37,109 nucleotides of DNA from assembly GCA_964349045.1 (NCBI GenBank), contig CAYGFI010000027.1, forward strand, positions 1 through 37,109, written 5' to 3'. Shown here one piece after another: positions 1 through 6,586 of this stretch (positions are counted from its first letter, which is position 1; each line of letters begins with the position of its first letter). This DNA comes from JACJXF01 sp964349045 (GTDB lineage Bacteria; Bacteroidota; Bacteroidia; Bacteroidales; GCA-2748055). Both the position numbers and the translations under genes were made by a program. The notes under the pieces were generated by a model that saw only the letters and a program-made list of their open reading frames with translations, searched no databases and was not told the DNA's origin.

Positions 1-80
1 CAAAAATGAATTTGAGGATCGAACTTTTTTGATAAAAAAACAATCTCACAAATAATTTAACAAATATTTAATAAAAATAT

Positions 81-128
81 ATGACGTATTATTACGTTAT
101 GTTAAAATATGACGTATATTTACGTCGG
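81..128 (+). promoter_or_regulatory. Tandem ArsR-type operator dyads ahead of the ars operon
   Basis: Two 20-bp near-palindromes lie in tandem. The first (81-100) has arms ATGACGTA and TACGTTAT around TTAT. The second (109-128) has arms ATGACGTA and TACGTCGG around TATT. Their centres are 28 bp apart and the second ends 17 bp before the regulator start at 146. ArsR/SmtB repressors bind imperfect dyads that overlap their own promoter, so autoregulation by the adjacent ArsR is inferred. The dyads are directly visible; the binding is not proven. Confidence 0.7.
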
Positions 129-145
129 AAATAAATAAATTCAAA

Positions 146-481
146 ATGGTTTACGCAAAAAAAGAATTATTTGAAGCTGATTTACAATCCGCTGCCAGTT
201 TATTTAAAGCGCTGGGGCATCCGGCCCGCCTTGCCATTCTAAAGTATCTTGCTGAGACGAAGACTTGCATCATCGGTGATATTGCTGAAGAACTTCCTTT
301 AAGCAGAACCACTGTAAACCAGCATCTCAAAGAACTAAAAGATGTCGGCCTGATTACGGGTACAATCACGGGATCAAAAACCTGCTATTGTTTAGATTCT
401 GAAAAAACCAAAAAGATGGAAAGCATGTCTAATGAACTTTTTAGTATGATTTTATCATCGGAATCTTATTGTTGCAAATAA
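146..481 (+). CDS. arsR: ArsR-family metalloregulator
   Basis: A 111-residue winged-helix repressor of the ArsR/SmtB family that probably releases the ars promoter on binding arsenite. The N-terminal helix carries the family signature FKALGHPARLAIL (about 20-32), followed by the recognition helix region LSRTTVNQHLKEL (about 52-64) and the beta wing near 70-83. The classical ELCVCDL site is absent. Cysteines instead sit at 41, 80, 82, 109 and 110 (the C-terminus ends YCCK), so the As(III) site may use C41 or the CYC and C-terminal CC pairs. It is the first gene of arsR-acr3-arsC-arsM, with 31 bp to the pump gene, and lies just after the two operator dyads. Confidence 0.93.
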   Translation: MVYAKKELFEADLQSAASLFKALGHPARLAILKYLAETKTCIIGDIAEELPLSRTTVNQHLKELKDVGLITGTITGSKTCYCLDSEKTKKMESMSNELFSMILSSESYCCK

Positions 482-512
482 CTTCAAATTATATACTCTT
501 CATTAATCATTT

Positions 513-1574
513 ATGGAAACCACAATCAAAAAACTATCTTTTTTCGATCGCTATCTTACTTTATGGATTTTCCTCGTGATGTTTACCGGGGTTGTTATCG
601 GGTATTTTTCTCCGGGGATTTCAGGTTTCTGGGATTCATTAAGCTCAGGCACAACAAACATTCCCATTGCCATCGGCCTTATCCTGATGATGTATCCGCC
701 TTTGGCAAAAGTGAAATACGAGAAACTCCCACTTGTATTTAAAAATGTAAAACTTTTAAGCCTTTCACTCACACAGAACTGGATTGTTGGACCTTTTGTC
801 ATGTTTTTCCTGGCAATTATTTTTCTTCATAATTACCCGGGATTAATGACAGGTGTTATTCTGGTGGGTCTTGCCCGTTGCATCGCTATGGTACTCGTCT
901 GGAACGACCTGGCCAAAGGCGACCCGGAACTGGCCGCCGGTTTAGTGGCATTCAACGCAATTTTCCAGGTATTCCTGTATTCGGTTTATGCCTGGATCTT
1001 TATAACATTCTTACCACCATTATTTGGATTGAAAGGCGTTGCTGTAGATATATCCATATCTGAAATAGCCATAACCGTTTTAATTTACCTGGGGATTCCC
1101 TTTGTGGCAGGATTGATCTCAAGTCTTGCCCTTCGCAACTGGAAAGGAAACGACTGGTATTTTACCCGGTTTATTCCTAAAATCGGAGTATTAACACCTA
1201 TAGCCCTGCTATTTACAATCTTTGTAATGTTTTCGCTAAAAGGAGAAAAAATCATTGAACTGCCCATGGATGTTGTCAGAGTAGCAATACCCTATACCAT
1301 TTATTTCGGTTTCATGTTTTTCGTCACTTTTTTTATTGCGAAATGGATGGGATCCACTTACGAACAATCAACCACTATGGCTTTCAGCGCCGGGAGCAAC
1401 GATTTCGAACTCGCGATTGCAGTGGCGATTGCCGTATTCGGTATTAATTCCCAGGCGGCTTTTGCAACAGTAATAGGCCCACTGGTTGAGGTGCCGGTAC
1501 TGATTGGACTGGTTAACGTTGCATTATTTTTTAAACGAAAGTACTTTTTAGAAAAAAGTGCCCCAAGTGCCTAA
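513..1574 (+). CDS. acr3: ACR3-family arsenite efflux transporter
   Basis: A 353-residue inner-membrane permease with about ten hydrophobic segments that exports arsenite. Family hallmarks seen are the segment GLARCIAMVLVWNDLAKGD, whose Cys123 matches the conserved transport Cys of ACR3, the late motif FSAGSNDFELAIAVA, and the terminal helix with GPLVEVPVLIGL. The length is normal for ACR3. It follows arsR by 31 bp and precedes arsC in the same direction. The last codons and the TAA stop are supplied by a 9-bp repeat array (1567-1593), so the C-terminal residues SAPSA are probably not conserved. Assignment to ACR3 rather than ArsB rests on the Cys motif and length. Confidence 0.94.
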   Translation: METTIKKLSFFDRYLTLWIFLVMFTGVVIGYFSPGISGFWDSLSSGTTNIPIAIGLILMMYPPLAKVKYEKLPLVFKNVKLLSLSLTQNWIVGPFVMFFLAIIFLHNYPGLMTGVILVGLARCIAMVLVWNDLAKGDPELAAGLVAFNAIFQVFLYSVYAWIFITFLPPLFGLKGVAVDISISEIAITVLIYLGIPFVAGLISSLALRNWKGNDWYFTRFIPKIGVLTPIALLFTIFVMFSLKGEKIIELPMDVVRVAIPYTIYFGFMFFVTFFIAKWMGSTYEQSTTMAFSAGSNDFELAIAVAIAVFGINSQAAFATVIGPLVEVPVLIGLVNVALFFKRKYFLEKSAPSA

Positions 1575-1657
1575 AATGCCTAAAGTGCTTAAAATTAATC
1601 AAGATTGGAATGCCAAAGCAACTTAATTGTAACAATAACTCTTAGCACATTAGGCAC
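1567..1657 (+). repeat. Inverted 9-bp GTGCCTAAA repeat arrays
   Basis: Three 9-bp units (GTGCCTAAA, ATGCCTAAA, GTGCTTAAA) run without gaps from 1567 to 1593 and contain the acr3 stop codon TAA at 1572-1574. About 50 bp on, two units in inverse orientation (TTAGCAC and ATTAGGCAC, 1642-1657) could pair with them into a stem. A lone GTGCCTAAA recurs at 14888-14896 after miaA. Function is unknown. The inverted arrangement could reduce read-through or protect the 3' end between acr3 and arsC. Confidence 0.7.
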
Positions 1658-1695
1658 TATTAAACTTCAAAATTTCTAATAAAAAAAACAAAAAT

Positions 1696-2115
1696 ATGAA
1701 AATATTAATTCTTTGTACCGGTAACAGCTGTCGCAGTCAGATGACTCATGGCTTTTTGCAGTCATTTGATAAAAACATTGAAGTTTGCTCTGCCGGCACG
1801 GAACCTGCAAAGCAGGTAAATCAGAAAGCTGTTAAAGTAATGAAAGAAGCAGGGGTTGATATCAGTCACCATACCCCAAAAATGGTCGATCAATACCTCA
1901 ACGACGAATGGGATTACGTGATCACAGTATGCGATCATGCCAATGAAACCTGTCCGCTTTTCTCAGGAAAGGTAAAACACCGACTGCATATTGGCTTCGA
2001 AGACCCTTCGCATGCAACAGGAAGCGATGAGTTTATCTGGAGCGAGTTCAGGAGGGTGAGGGATGAGATTCGTAATAAGTTCTATGAATTATATAAGAAT
2101 GAATTAATTAAATAA
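1696..2115 (+). CDS. arsC: Arsenate reductase, thioredoxin-coupled (LMW-PTP fold)
   Basis: A 139-residue cytoplasmic enzyme that reduces arsenate to arsenite, which is then exported by ACR3 or methylated by ArsM. The P-loop CTGNSCRS is at residues 7-14 (nucleophile Cys7, Arg13), and the catalytic Asp region is FEDPSHATG near 101-109. Cys79 and Cys85 in ITVCDHANETCPLF fit the redox relay pair of thioredoxin-dependent ArsC, so this is not the glutaredoxin type. Thioredoxin and thioredoxin reductase genes occur near 26.4-27.8 kb in the same window. It sits 121 bp after acr3, across the repeat-filled gap, and 17 bp before arsM. Confidence 0.93.
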   Translation: MKILILCTGNSCRSQMTHGFLQSFDKNIEVCSAGTEPAKQVNQKAVKVMKEAGVDISHHTPKMVDQYLNDEWDYVITVCDHANETCPLFSGKVKHRLHIGFEDPSHATGSDEFIWSEFRRVRDEIRNKFYELYKNELIK

Positions 2116-2132
2116 TATCTAAATCAAAAAAA

Positions 2133-2945
2133 ATGAAAGCCGAAGACTTAAAACTAATCGTAAAAGAAAAATACAGCGAAATCGCTGGGCAAAATAAACT
2201 TCAGAATGAGGCATCCTGCTGCGGTGCAACGGGTTGTTGCTCAACAGTTGATTATGCTATATTCAGTGAAAACTATTCAAAACTGGAAGGCTACAATCCC
2301 GAGGCAGATCTTGGACTGGGCTGCGGAATTCCGACGGAATTTGCAAAGATCAAAAAGGGAGATACCGTTATTGACCTTGGCTCAGGAGCGGGAAATGATT
2401 GTTTTGTTGCACGGGCCATGACAGGCGAAACCGGAAAAGTAATAGGCATCGACATGACCGAAGCCATGATTGAAAAAGCCCGCGAAAATGTCAAAAAACT
2501 GAGCTTTACAAACGTGGAATTCCGTTTGGGAGATATTGAGAATATTCCGGTTAAAACTAATACGGCAGATGTTATTATAAGCAATTGTGTTCTGAATTTA
2601 GTTCCTGATAAAGTAAAAGCCTTCCGGGAAATATTCCGTGTTTTAAAACCAGGCGGTCACCTTTCGGTTTCAGATGTGGTAATTCGCGGGGAACTGCCGG
2701 TAAATATTCAACAGGCTGCAGAGTTATATGCAGGTTGCGTCTCAGGGGCTATTGATATCAATGAGTATCTCCGGATCATGCAAGATTCCGGACTCGTTAA
2801 TATTCGTGTTCAAAAAGAAAAAGCTACACCGGTGCCCGATGAAATTATGCTGAAATACTTGAACACTAAGCAACTCGAAGATTTTAAGAAAAGCGGCGCT
2901 GGGATTTTCAGTATTACTGTTTATGCGGAAAAGTCGTGGGGTTGA
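2133..2945 (+). CDS. arsM: Arsenite S-adenosylmethionine methyltransferase
   Basis: A 270-residue class I methyltransferase that methylates As(III) to methylated arsenicals. SAM motif I is VIDLGSGAGND at 79-89 and the acidic motif II is IGIDMTEAM near 104-112. The three cysteines typical of ArsM are present: Cys64 (GLGCGIPTE), Cys152 (SNCVLNLVPDK) and Cys202 (YAGCVSGAI). An extra Cys-rich N-terminal stretch ASCCGATGCC (28-36) may help capture arsenic. It is the last gene of the operon, 17 bp after arsC. A short TAACCAT/ATGGTTA hairpin and an octamer-repeat array follow the stop. Confidence 0.94.
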   Translation: MKAEDLKLIVKEKYSEIAGQNKLQNEASCCGATGCCSTVDYAIFSENYSKLEGYNPEADLGLGCGIPTEFAKIKKGDTVIDLGSGAGNDCFVARAMTGETGKVIGIDMTEAMIEKARENVKKLSFTNVEFRLGDIENIPVKTNTADVIISNCVLNLVPDKVKAFREIFRVLKPGGHLSVSDVVIRGELPVNIQQAAELYAGCVSGAIDINEYLRIMQDSGLVNIRVQKEKATPVPDEIMLKYLNTKQLEDFKKSGAGIFSITVYAEKSWG

Positions 2946-2963
2946 GGGTGTATCAGGGACTGT

Positions 2964-2986
2964 TAACCATATAGACTTCATGGTTA
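2964..2986 (+). other. Small hairpin downstream of arsM
   Basis: A 7-bp stem (TAACCAT 2964-2970, ATGGTTA 2980-2986) with a 9-nt loop begins 18 nt after the arsM stop. There is no T-run after it, so it is only a weak candidate for an intrinsic terminator. The octamer array begins six bases later. Confidence 0.35.
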
Positions 2987-2991
2987 GCACT

Positions 2992-3023
2992 AATGTGACA
3001 ATGTGACAATGTGACAATGAAAC
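2992..3023 (+). repeat. Octamer array AATGTGAC after arsM
   Basis: Three exact copies of AATGTGAC and one degenerate copy (AATGAAAC) follow each other in perfect 8-bp phase. The array reads in the direction of arsM transcription and is mirrored by an inverse array at 3467-3498 next to the prfC stop. It belongs to the family also found at 13078-13133, 13211-13258, 23815-23870 and 26847-26870. Confidence 0.85.
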
Positions 3024-3071
3024 TATTAGGTTATTCAAGAAGAGATGATATTGTAATATAAATTGAGATTA

Positions 3072-3420
3072 TTACCGTTTTGAAGTCCCAATTATTTTAG
3101 AAATGATCTTTTTTATAGGTTCTAAATCATTCAGTAATTGCGTTGAGTCAGGCAGTTTATCAGATCTTTTACATAGTAATAACCAATATTCTGTTTCTTC
3201 AACTTCTTTGGCCGAAATCTTAATTTATGCACAAAATCTGCTTTACTCTCAGGACTCTGAGCTTCTTTTGCATTGGCGCCAATGGATGTCCCGGATTTAA
3301 AAAGTTGATTGGAAAGTGCAAATTTCTTCAAATTATCGAGTTCATCACAAAAATCAATGATTATAATGCAAACTCAAATGTCAAATTGAGAATTACATTA
3401 TCTTTAAATTCATCATTCAT
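3072..3420 (-). pseudogene. Four-helix-bundle protein (23S rRNA IVP family), frameshifted
   Basis: Read on the minus strand from ATG at 3420, the frame gives MNDEFKDNVILNLTFEFAL and then a stop. Shifting one frame near 3365 continues as IIDFCDELDNLKKFALSNQL and the family signature SGTSIGANAKEAQ..ESKADFVHK. A second shift near 3220 restores KISAKEVEETEYWLLL and continues to GTSKR and a stop at 3072. These are consecutive parts of the small S23/IVP-type four-helix-bundle family (about 115-120 residues). At least two frameshifts make it non-functional unless they are sequencing errors. It lies between convergent arsM and prfC and is bracketed by inverted octamer arrays. Relatives are known as 23S rRNA intervening-sequence proteins and as accessory proteins of diversity-generating retroelements, but no reverse transcriptase is present here. 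Confidence 0.82.
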
Positions 3421-3466
3421 AGCAGGTTATTTATGAAGGTAAAATGTAATTTGTAACAAATAGTAA

Positions 3467-3498
3467 TAATTGTCACATTGCCACATTGTCAAATTAAT
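3467..3498 (-). repeat. Octamer array abutting the prfC stop codon
   Basis: Four 8-bp units in phase on the plus strand: TAATTGTC, ACATTGCC, ACATTGTC, AAATTAAT. On the minus strand they read as GACAATGT-type repeats immediately after the prfC stop. They are inverse to the array at 2992-3023, so the two could pair across about 440 bp. Confidence 0.75.
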
Positions 3499-5084
3499 TA
3501 ATTCTTAAACTCCGAACTCGTATGAAAAGTAAGCGCCGGAAAAGTTTCCATCGCAGTTTGTAACGTCCATTCACTATCAGCAAAAAATACAGGATTATCC
3601 TCTTTGTCATATGCCATATGTTCTGATTTTCGGAGAATAAAATTCTCAAGCGAGGCTTTGTCTTTGGTGGTGATCCAGCATGCCTTATGATATTTCAGGG
3701 GTGAGAAAGTACATATTGCGCCATACTCATGTTCCAGCCGGAATTTTATTACATCAAACTGGAGTTCTCCGACAGTGCCAATTATTTTTTTATTCCCGGG
3801 TTGTTGAACAAACATCTGGGCTACTCCTTCTTCGGTAAGTTGGCGAACACCCTTATCCAGTTGTTTTGTTTTAAAGGGATCCCTGTTTACCACTTCGCGG
3901 AATATTTCGGGGGAGAAACTCGGTATACCTTTAAACTGCAGGACCTCGCCCTCAGTCATGGTATCTCCAATCTTAAAATTACCACTGTCGTAGAGTCCGA
4001 TTACATCACCCGGGAAAGCTTCTTCGATAATACTCTTTGCGTTTCCCATGAAGCTTGCAGGAGAGGGAAAACGAAGTTTCTTGCCCTGGCGGGCATGGTA
4101 ATAAAACTTGTTCCTTTCAAATGTGCCCGAGCAGATTCTCAGGAAGGCAATGCGGTCGCGGTGGTTGGGATCGAGGTTGGCATGGATTTTAAAAACGAAT
4201 CCTGTGAGTTTCGGTTCTGTTGGTTCAACAATTCTTTCAGTTGCCTGGCGGGCTCTCGGGCTCGGGGCCAGCTCACAGAAGGTATCGAGCAATTCCTTTA
4301 CCCCAAAATTGTTGATGGCGCTGCCAAAGAAAACGGGAGCTACAATTCCATCCAGGTAATCCTTTACATTAAGAGCTTCATAAACTTCACTGATCAAATG
4401 TACGTCCTCACGAAGTTTACCCACAAACTTTTCAGGCACATACTTTTCAATTTCTTTTCCAAAAACATCATCAATATTAATGATATCATCTGTTTTCTGG
4501 CTTTTGTTTCCCTCGAAAAGATTCAGGTTCTGTTTGTAAATATTATAAACTCCATGAAATTTATTTCCTTGCCCTATGGGCCATGTAAGCGGGATTGCAT
4601 GGATGGAAAGTTGTTTCTCAACCTCGTCAAGCAGATCGAAAGGGTCTTTTCCTTCTGCATCCATCTTATTGATAAATACCATTACAGGAGTGTTTCGCAT
4701 CCTGCAGACTTCCATCAGTTTCAGAGTCTGCTCTTCGACCCCTTTGACCGAGTCGATAACCAGGATTACACTGTCAACAGCGGTAAGAGTACGAAAAGTA
4801 TCTTCAGCAAAATCTTTATGGCCGGGTGTGTCAAGGATGTTGATACGCAGACCTTTGTAATCGAAAGCCATAACCGAAGTGGCAACTGAAATGCCACGCT
4901 GTTTTTCAATTTCGAGGAAGTCGGATGTGGCAGTTTTCCTGATTTTATTGCTTTTTACGGCTCCGGCAATCTGAATGGCTCCACCAAAAAGAAGGAACTT
5001 CTCTGTTAGGGTTGTTTTACCGGCATCCGGGTGGGAGATGATGGCAAAGGTGCGTCGTTTTTTAATTTCGGTATTGAAATCCAT
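3498..5084 (-). CDS. prfC: Peptide chain release factor 3
   Basis: A 528-residue translational GTPase that removes class I release factors RF1/RF2 from the ribosome after termination. The G1 motif HPDAGKTT is at 18-25, G3 DTPGHKDF at 85-92 and G4 NKMD at 139-142. The switch I segment with KQRGISVATSVMAF follows the family pattern, and the length is normal. Start at 5084 is supported by a TACTTTTG promoter element (5108-5115) giving a leader of roughly 17 nt. It is monocistronic, convergent to the ars operon, and an octamer array abuts its stop codon. Confidence 0.96.
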   Translation of the reverse strand: MDFNTEIKKRRTFAIISHPDAGKTTLTEKFLLFGGAIQIAGAVKSNKIRKTATSDFLEIEKQRGISVATSVMAFDYKGLRINILDTPGHKDFAEDTFRTLTAVDSVILVIDSVKGVEEQTLKLMEVCRMRNTPVMVFINKMDAEGKDPFDLLDEVEKQLSIHAIPLTWPIGQGNKFHGVYNIYKQNLNLFEGNKSQKTDDIINIDDVFGKEIEKYVPEKFVGKLREDVHLISEVYEALNVKDYLDGIVAPVFFGSAINNFGVKELLDTFCELAPSPRARQATERIVEPTEPKLTGFVFKIHANLDPNHRDRIAFLRICSGTFERNKFYYHARQGKKLRFPSPASFMGNAKSIIEEAFPGDVIGLYDSGNFKIGDTMTEGEVLQFKGIPSFSPEIFREVVNRDPFKTKQLDKGVRQLTEEGVAQMFVQQPGNKKIIGTVGELQFDVIKFRLEHEYGAICTFSPLKYHKACWITTKDKASLENFILRKSEHMAYDKEDNPVFFADSEWTLQTAMETFPALTFHTSSEFKN

Positions 5085-5107
5085 TTTTTTTCAAACAATT
5101 GGGAGGG

Positions 5108-5115
5108 CAAAAGTA
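5108..5115 (-). promoter_or_regulatory. Bacteroidetes-type -7 element for prfC
   Basis: On the minus strand the sequence is TACTTTTG, an exact TAnnTTTG match to the known Bacteroidetes sigma-ABfr -7 box, 23 nt upstream of the prfC start. No clean TTTG -33 box is seen; the best candidate is TTTAG near 5137-5141. Confidence 0.6.
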
Positions 5116-5442
5116 GGAAAAAAATGGTTATTTTAACTAAAGTAATGCAAAATCGTTTAATCCAATCAGATACGGAAATCAAAAAATACACCAGGCGATT
5201 TAAACATTTTAATTCTGGTTGGCTGATTAGAACTTTGCAGGGTTGCCACTAAATTTTCATACCCGCAATATTCCGTCTGTTTCATTAATAGATGTTGCGT
5301 TTGCCCGGCTTAACATCTGGACGAAAGAGATTTAATTACAGTTAGACAACAGACCTATCAATCATTTGATTTTAAGAACAAAAATTAAGTCATTTGGAAA
5401 ATCTCCCCTTACAACTTATCTCCCAAAGTCCTTTTTTTTGAT
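5116..5442. other. Intergenic region between prfC and the lytic transglycosylase
   Basis: About 330 bp between two divergent promoters with no convincing coding sequence in any frame. A loose inverted repeat (AGATGTT 5290-5296 and AACATCT 5312-5318) is visible. I recognise no RNA gene or riboswitch in it. Confidence 0.5.
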
Positions 5443-5450
5443 TACTTTTG
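5443..5450 (+). promoter_or_regulatory. Bacteroidetes-type -7 element for the lytic transglycosylase
   Basis: TACTTTTG matches TAnnTTTG exactly and lies 48 nt ahead of ATG 5498. Its position downstream of the more distal in-frame ATG at 5366 is the main reason for choosing 5498 as the translation start. A -33 box is not evident. Confidence 0.55.
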
Positions 5451-5497
5451 CGTTTTCGTCAAATGCAAACCATTTAAAATTGAAATTCAACTTTCCC

Positions 5498-6487
5498 ATG
5501 TCGTCAAGAATCAAAATTCGCCCCGCATTATATATTCTTATTGTTGTTGCCGTTGTCTTGACTTTTTTTGGAGTTTACGATAAAACCGTTTGGTGTGGCA
5601 CAGAAAAAAATCCCGATCCTGAAAACGATCCTAAAAGAAGCTATGCTGTTTTTTCTCTTGATATTCCTGCAGAAATTGACTTTGCAGGTGAAAAAGTTCC
5701 ACTTGAGGAAATTGATATTCTTGAAAATATCGACCGTGAATTGTTGGTAAATACCTATTGGCAATCGCAAACCTTGCTTTTTATTAAAAGAGCTAACCGT
5801 TATTTTCCGGTCATTGAGCCCATTCTGAAGAAATACGAAATCCCCGACGACTTTAAATACCTTGCTGTGGCCGAAAGCGGACTTACAAATGCAGTTTCTC
5901 CATCCAATGCTGTTGGATTCTGGCAAATTCTGGAGGGTACAGCCAGAGATTACGGACTCATTGTTAATGATGAAGTTGATGAACGGTATCATCTTGAAAA
6001 ATCAACCGAGGCAGTCTGTAAATTCCTCCTCGATTCACATAAGAAATATACAAACTGGACTCTCACCGCTGCCTCTTATAATGCCGGAAGAAAAGGTGTC
6101 GACCGCCAGATTGAAAGGCAAAAGGAATTGGATTATTACGATTTGCTATTAGGCGATGAAACCGGACGTTACATTTACCGGATACTCTCCTTTAAACTCA
6201 TCATGGAAAATCCCTCTGAATATGGATTTTATATGGGGGAAAATCATTTGTACCCGCAAATACCTTATTATGAGGTAACTGTTGATGGGAAGGTTGAAAA
6301 TTTCGCCGATTTTGCCAAGCGATACGGAATAAGTTATAAAACTTTAAAATGGATGAATCCATGGCTCAGGGACTCATTTCTTACAAATACTTCCGGTAAA
6401 ACTTATTATGTAAAGATTCCGAAGGAAGGATTTTTTAAGATGAGTGAAATAGGGGGAATGGTAAGTGATACAGTCACTTTAATATGA
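5498..6487 (+). CDS. Membrane-anchored lytic transglycosylase (MltD-like SLT domain)
   Basis: A predicted periplasmic murein hydrolase of 329 residues from the chosen start. Residues 9-25 form an uncleaved-looking signal anchor. The SLT/lysozyme-like domain spans about 88-240, with probable catalytic Glu126 in YLAVAESGLTNAVSPSNAVG, followed by FWQILEGTARDYGL and the AASYNAGRKGVDRQI motif (191-205). Residues about 257-311 look like a degenerate LysM module (YEVTVDGKVENFADFAKRYG to YYVKIPKEG), which would bind peptidoglycan. An upstream in-frame ATG at 5366 would add 44 residues unlike any signal peptide and would start before the promoter, so I rejected it. It stands alone, 99 bp before uvrA. 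Confidence 0.88.
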   Translation: MSSRIKIRPALYILIVVAVVLTFFGVYDKTVWCGTEKNPDPENDPKRSYAVFSLDIPAEIDFAGEKVPLEEIDILENIDRELLVNTYWQSQTLLFIKRANRYFPVIEPILKKYEIPDDFKYLAVAESGLTNAVSPSNAVGFWQILEGTARDYGLIVNDEVDERYHLEKSTEAVCKFLLDSHKKYTNWTLTAASYNAGRKGVDRQIERQKELDYYDLLLGDETGRYIYRILSFKLIMENPSEYGFYMGENHLYPQIPYYEVTVDGKVENFADFAKRYGISYKTLKWMNPWLRDSFLTNTSGKTYYVKIPKEGFFKMSEIGGMVSDTVTLI

Positions 6488-6489
6488 TG

Positions 6490-6552
6490 AAGAGTAAGCG
6501 CGAATTTTATTTGCGTAATAGCATTGCGCCCTTGTGCCTTTGCGCTTAACCT
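6490..6552 (+). repeat. GCGC-rich intergenic element, copy 1 (before uvrA)
   Basis: This copy contains AAGCGC, then TTTTATTTGCG, then TTGCGCCCTTGTGCCTTTG and CGCTTAA, ending 37 nt before the uvrA start. The 3' half (TTGCGCCC, spacer, GCCTTTGCGCTTAA) is nearly identical to copies at 9418-9508 and 13787-13858, all on the same strand and all shortly upstream of a plus-strand gene. Confidence 0.75.
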
Positions 6553-6586
6553 TACAACCAGAATTATTTGATTTAATTAAAAAGTA

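Noticed and set aside
3103..3436. Two plus-strand open frames of 65 and 69 codons
   Set aside because: They lie antisense to the frameshifted four-helix-bundle gene, whose family motifs are clear on the minus strand.
2992..3498. Possible CRISPR array or diversity-generating retroelement
   Set aside because: The repeats are 8 bp with no spacers, and no cas gene, reverse transcriptase or template/variable repeat pair is present.
3729..4889. Long plus-strand open frame (386 codons) opposite prfC
   Set aside because: It is the antisense shadow of a highly conserved gene. Its translation has no recognisable motif and no promoter or ribosome site precedes it.
5366..5497. N-terminal extension of the lytic transglycosylase from ATG 5366
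   Set aside because: The extension has no signal-peptide character and spans the TACTTTTG promoter box; ATG 5498 gives a normal anchor.
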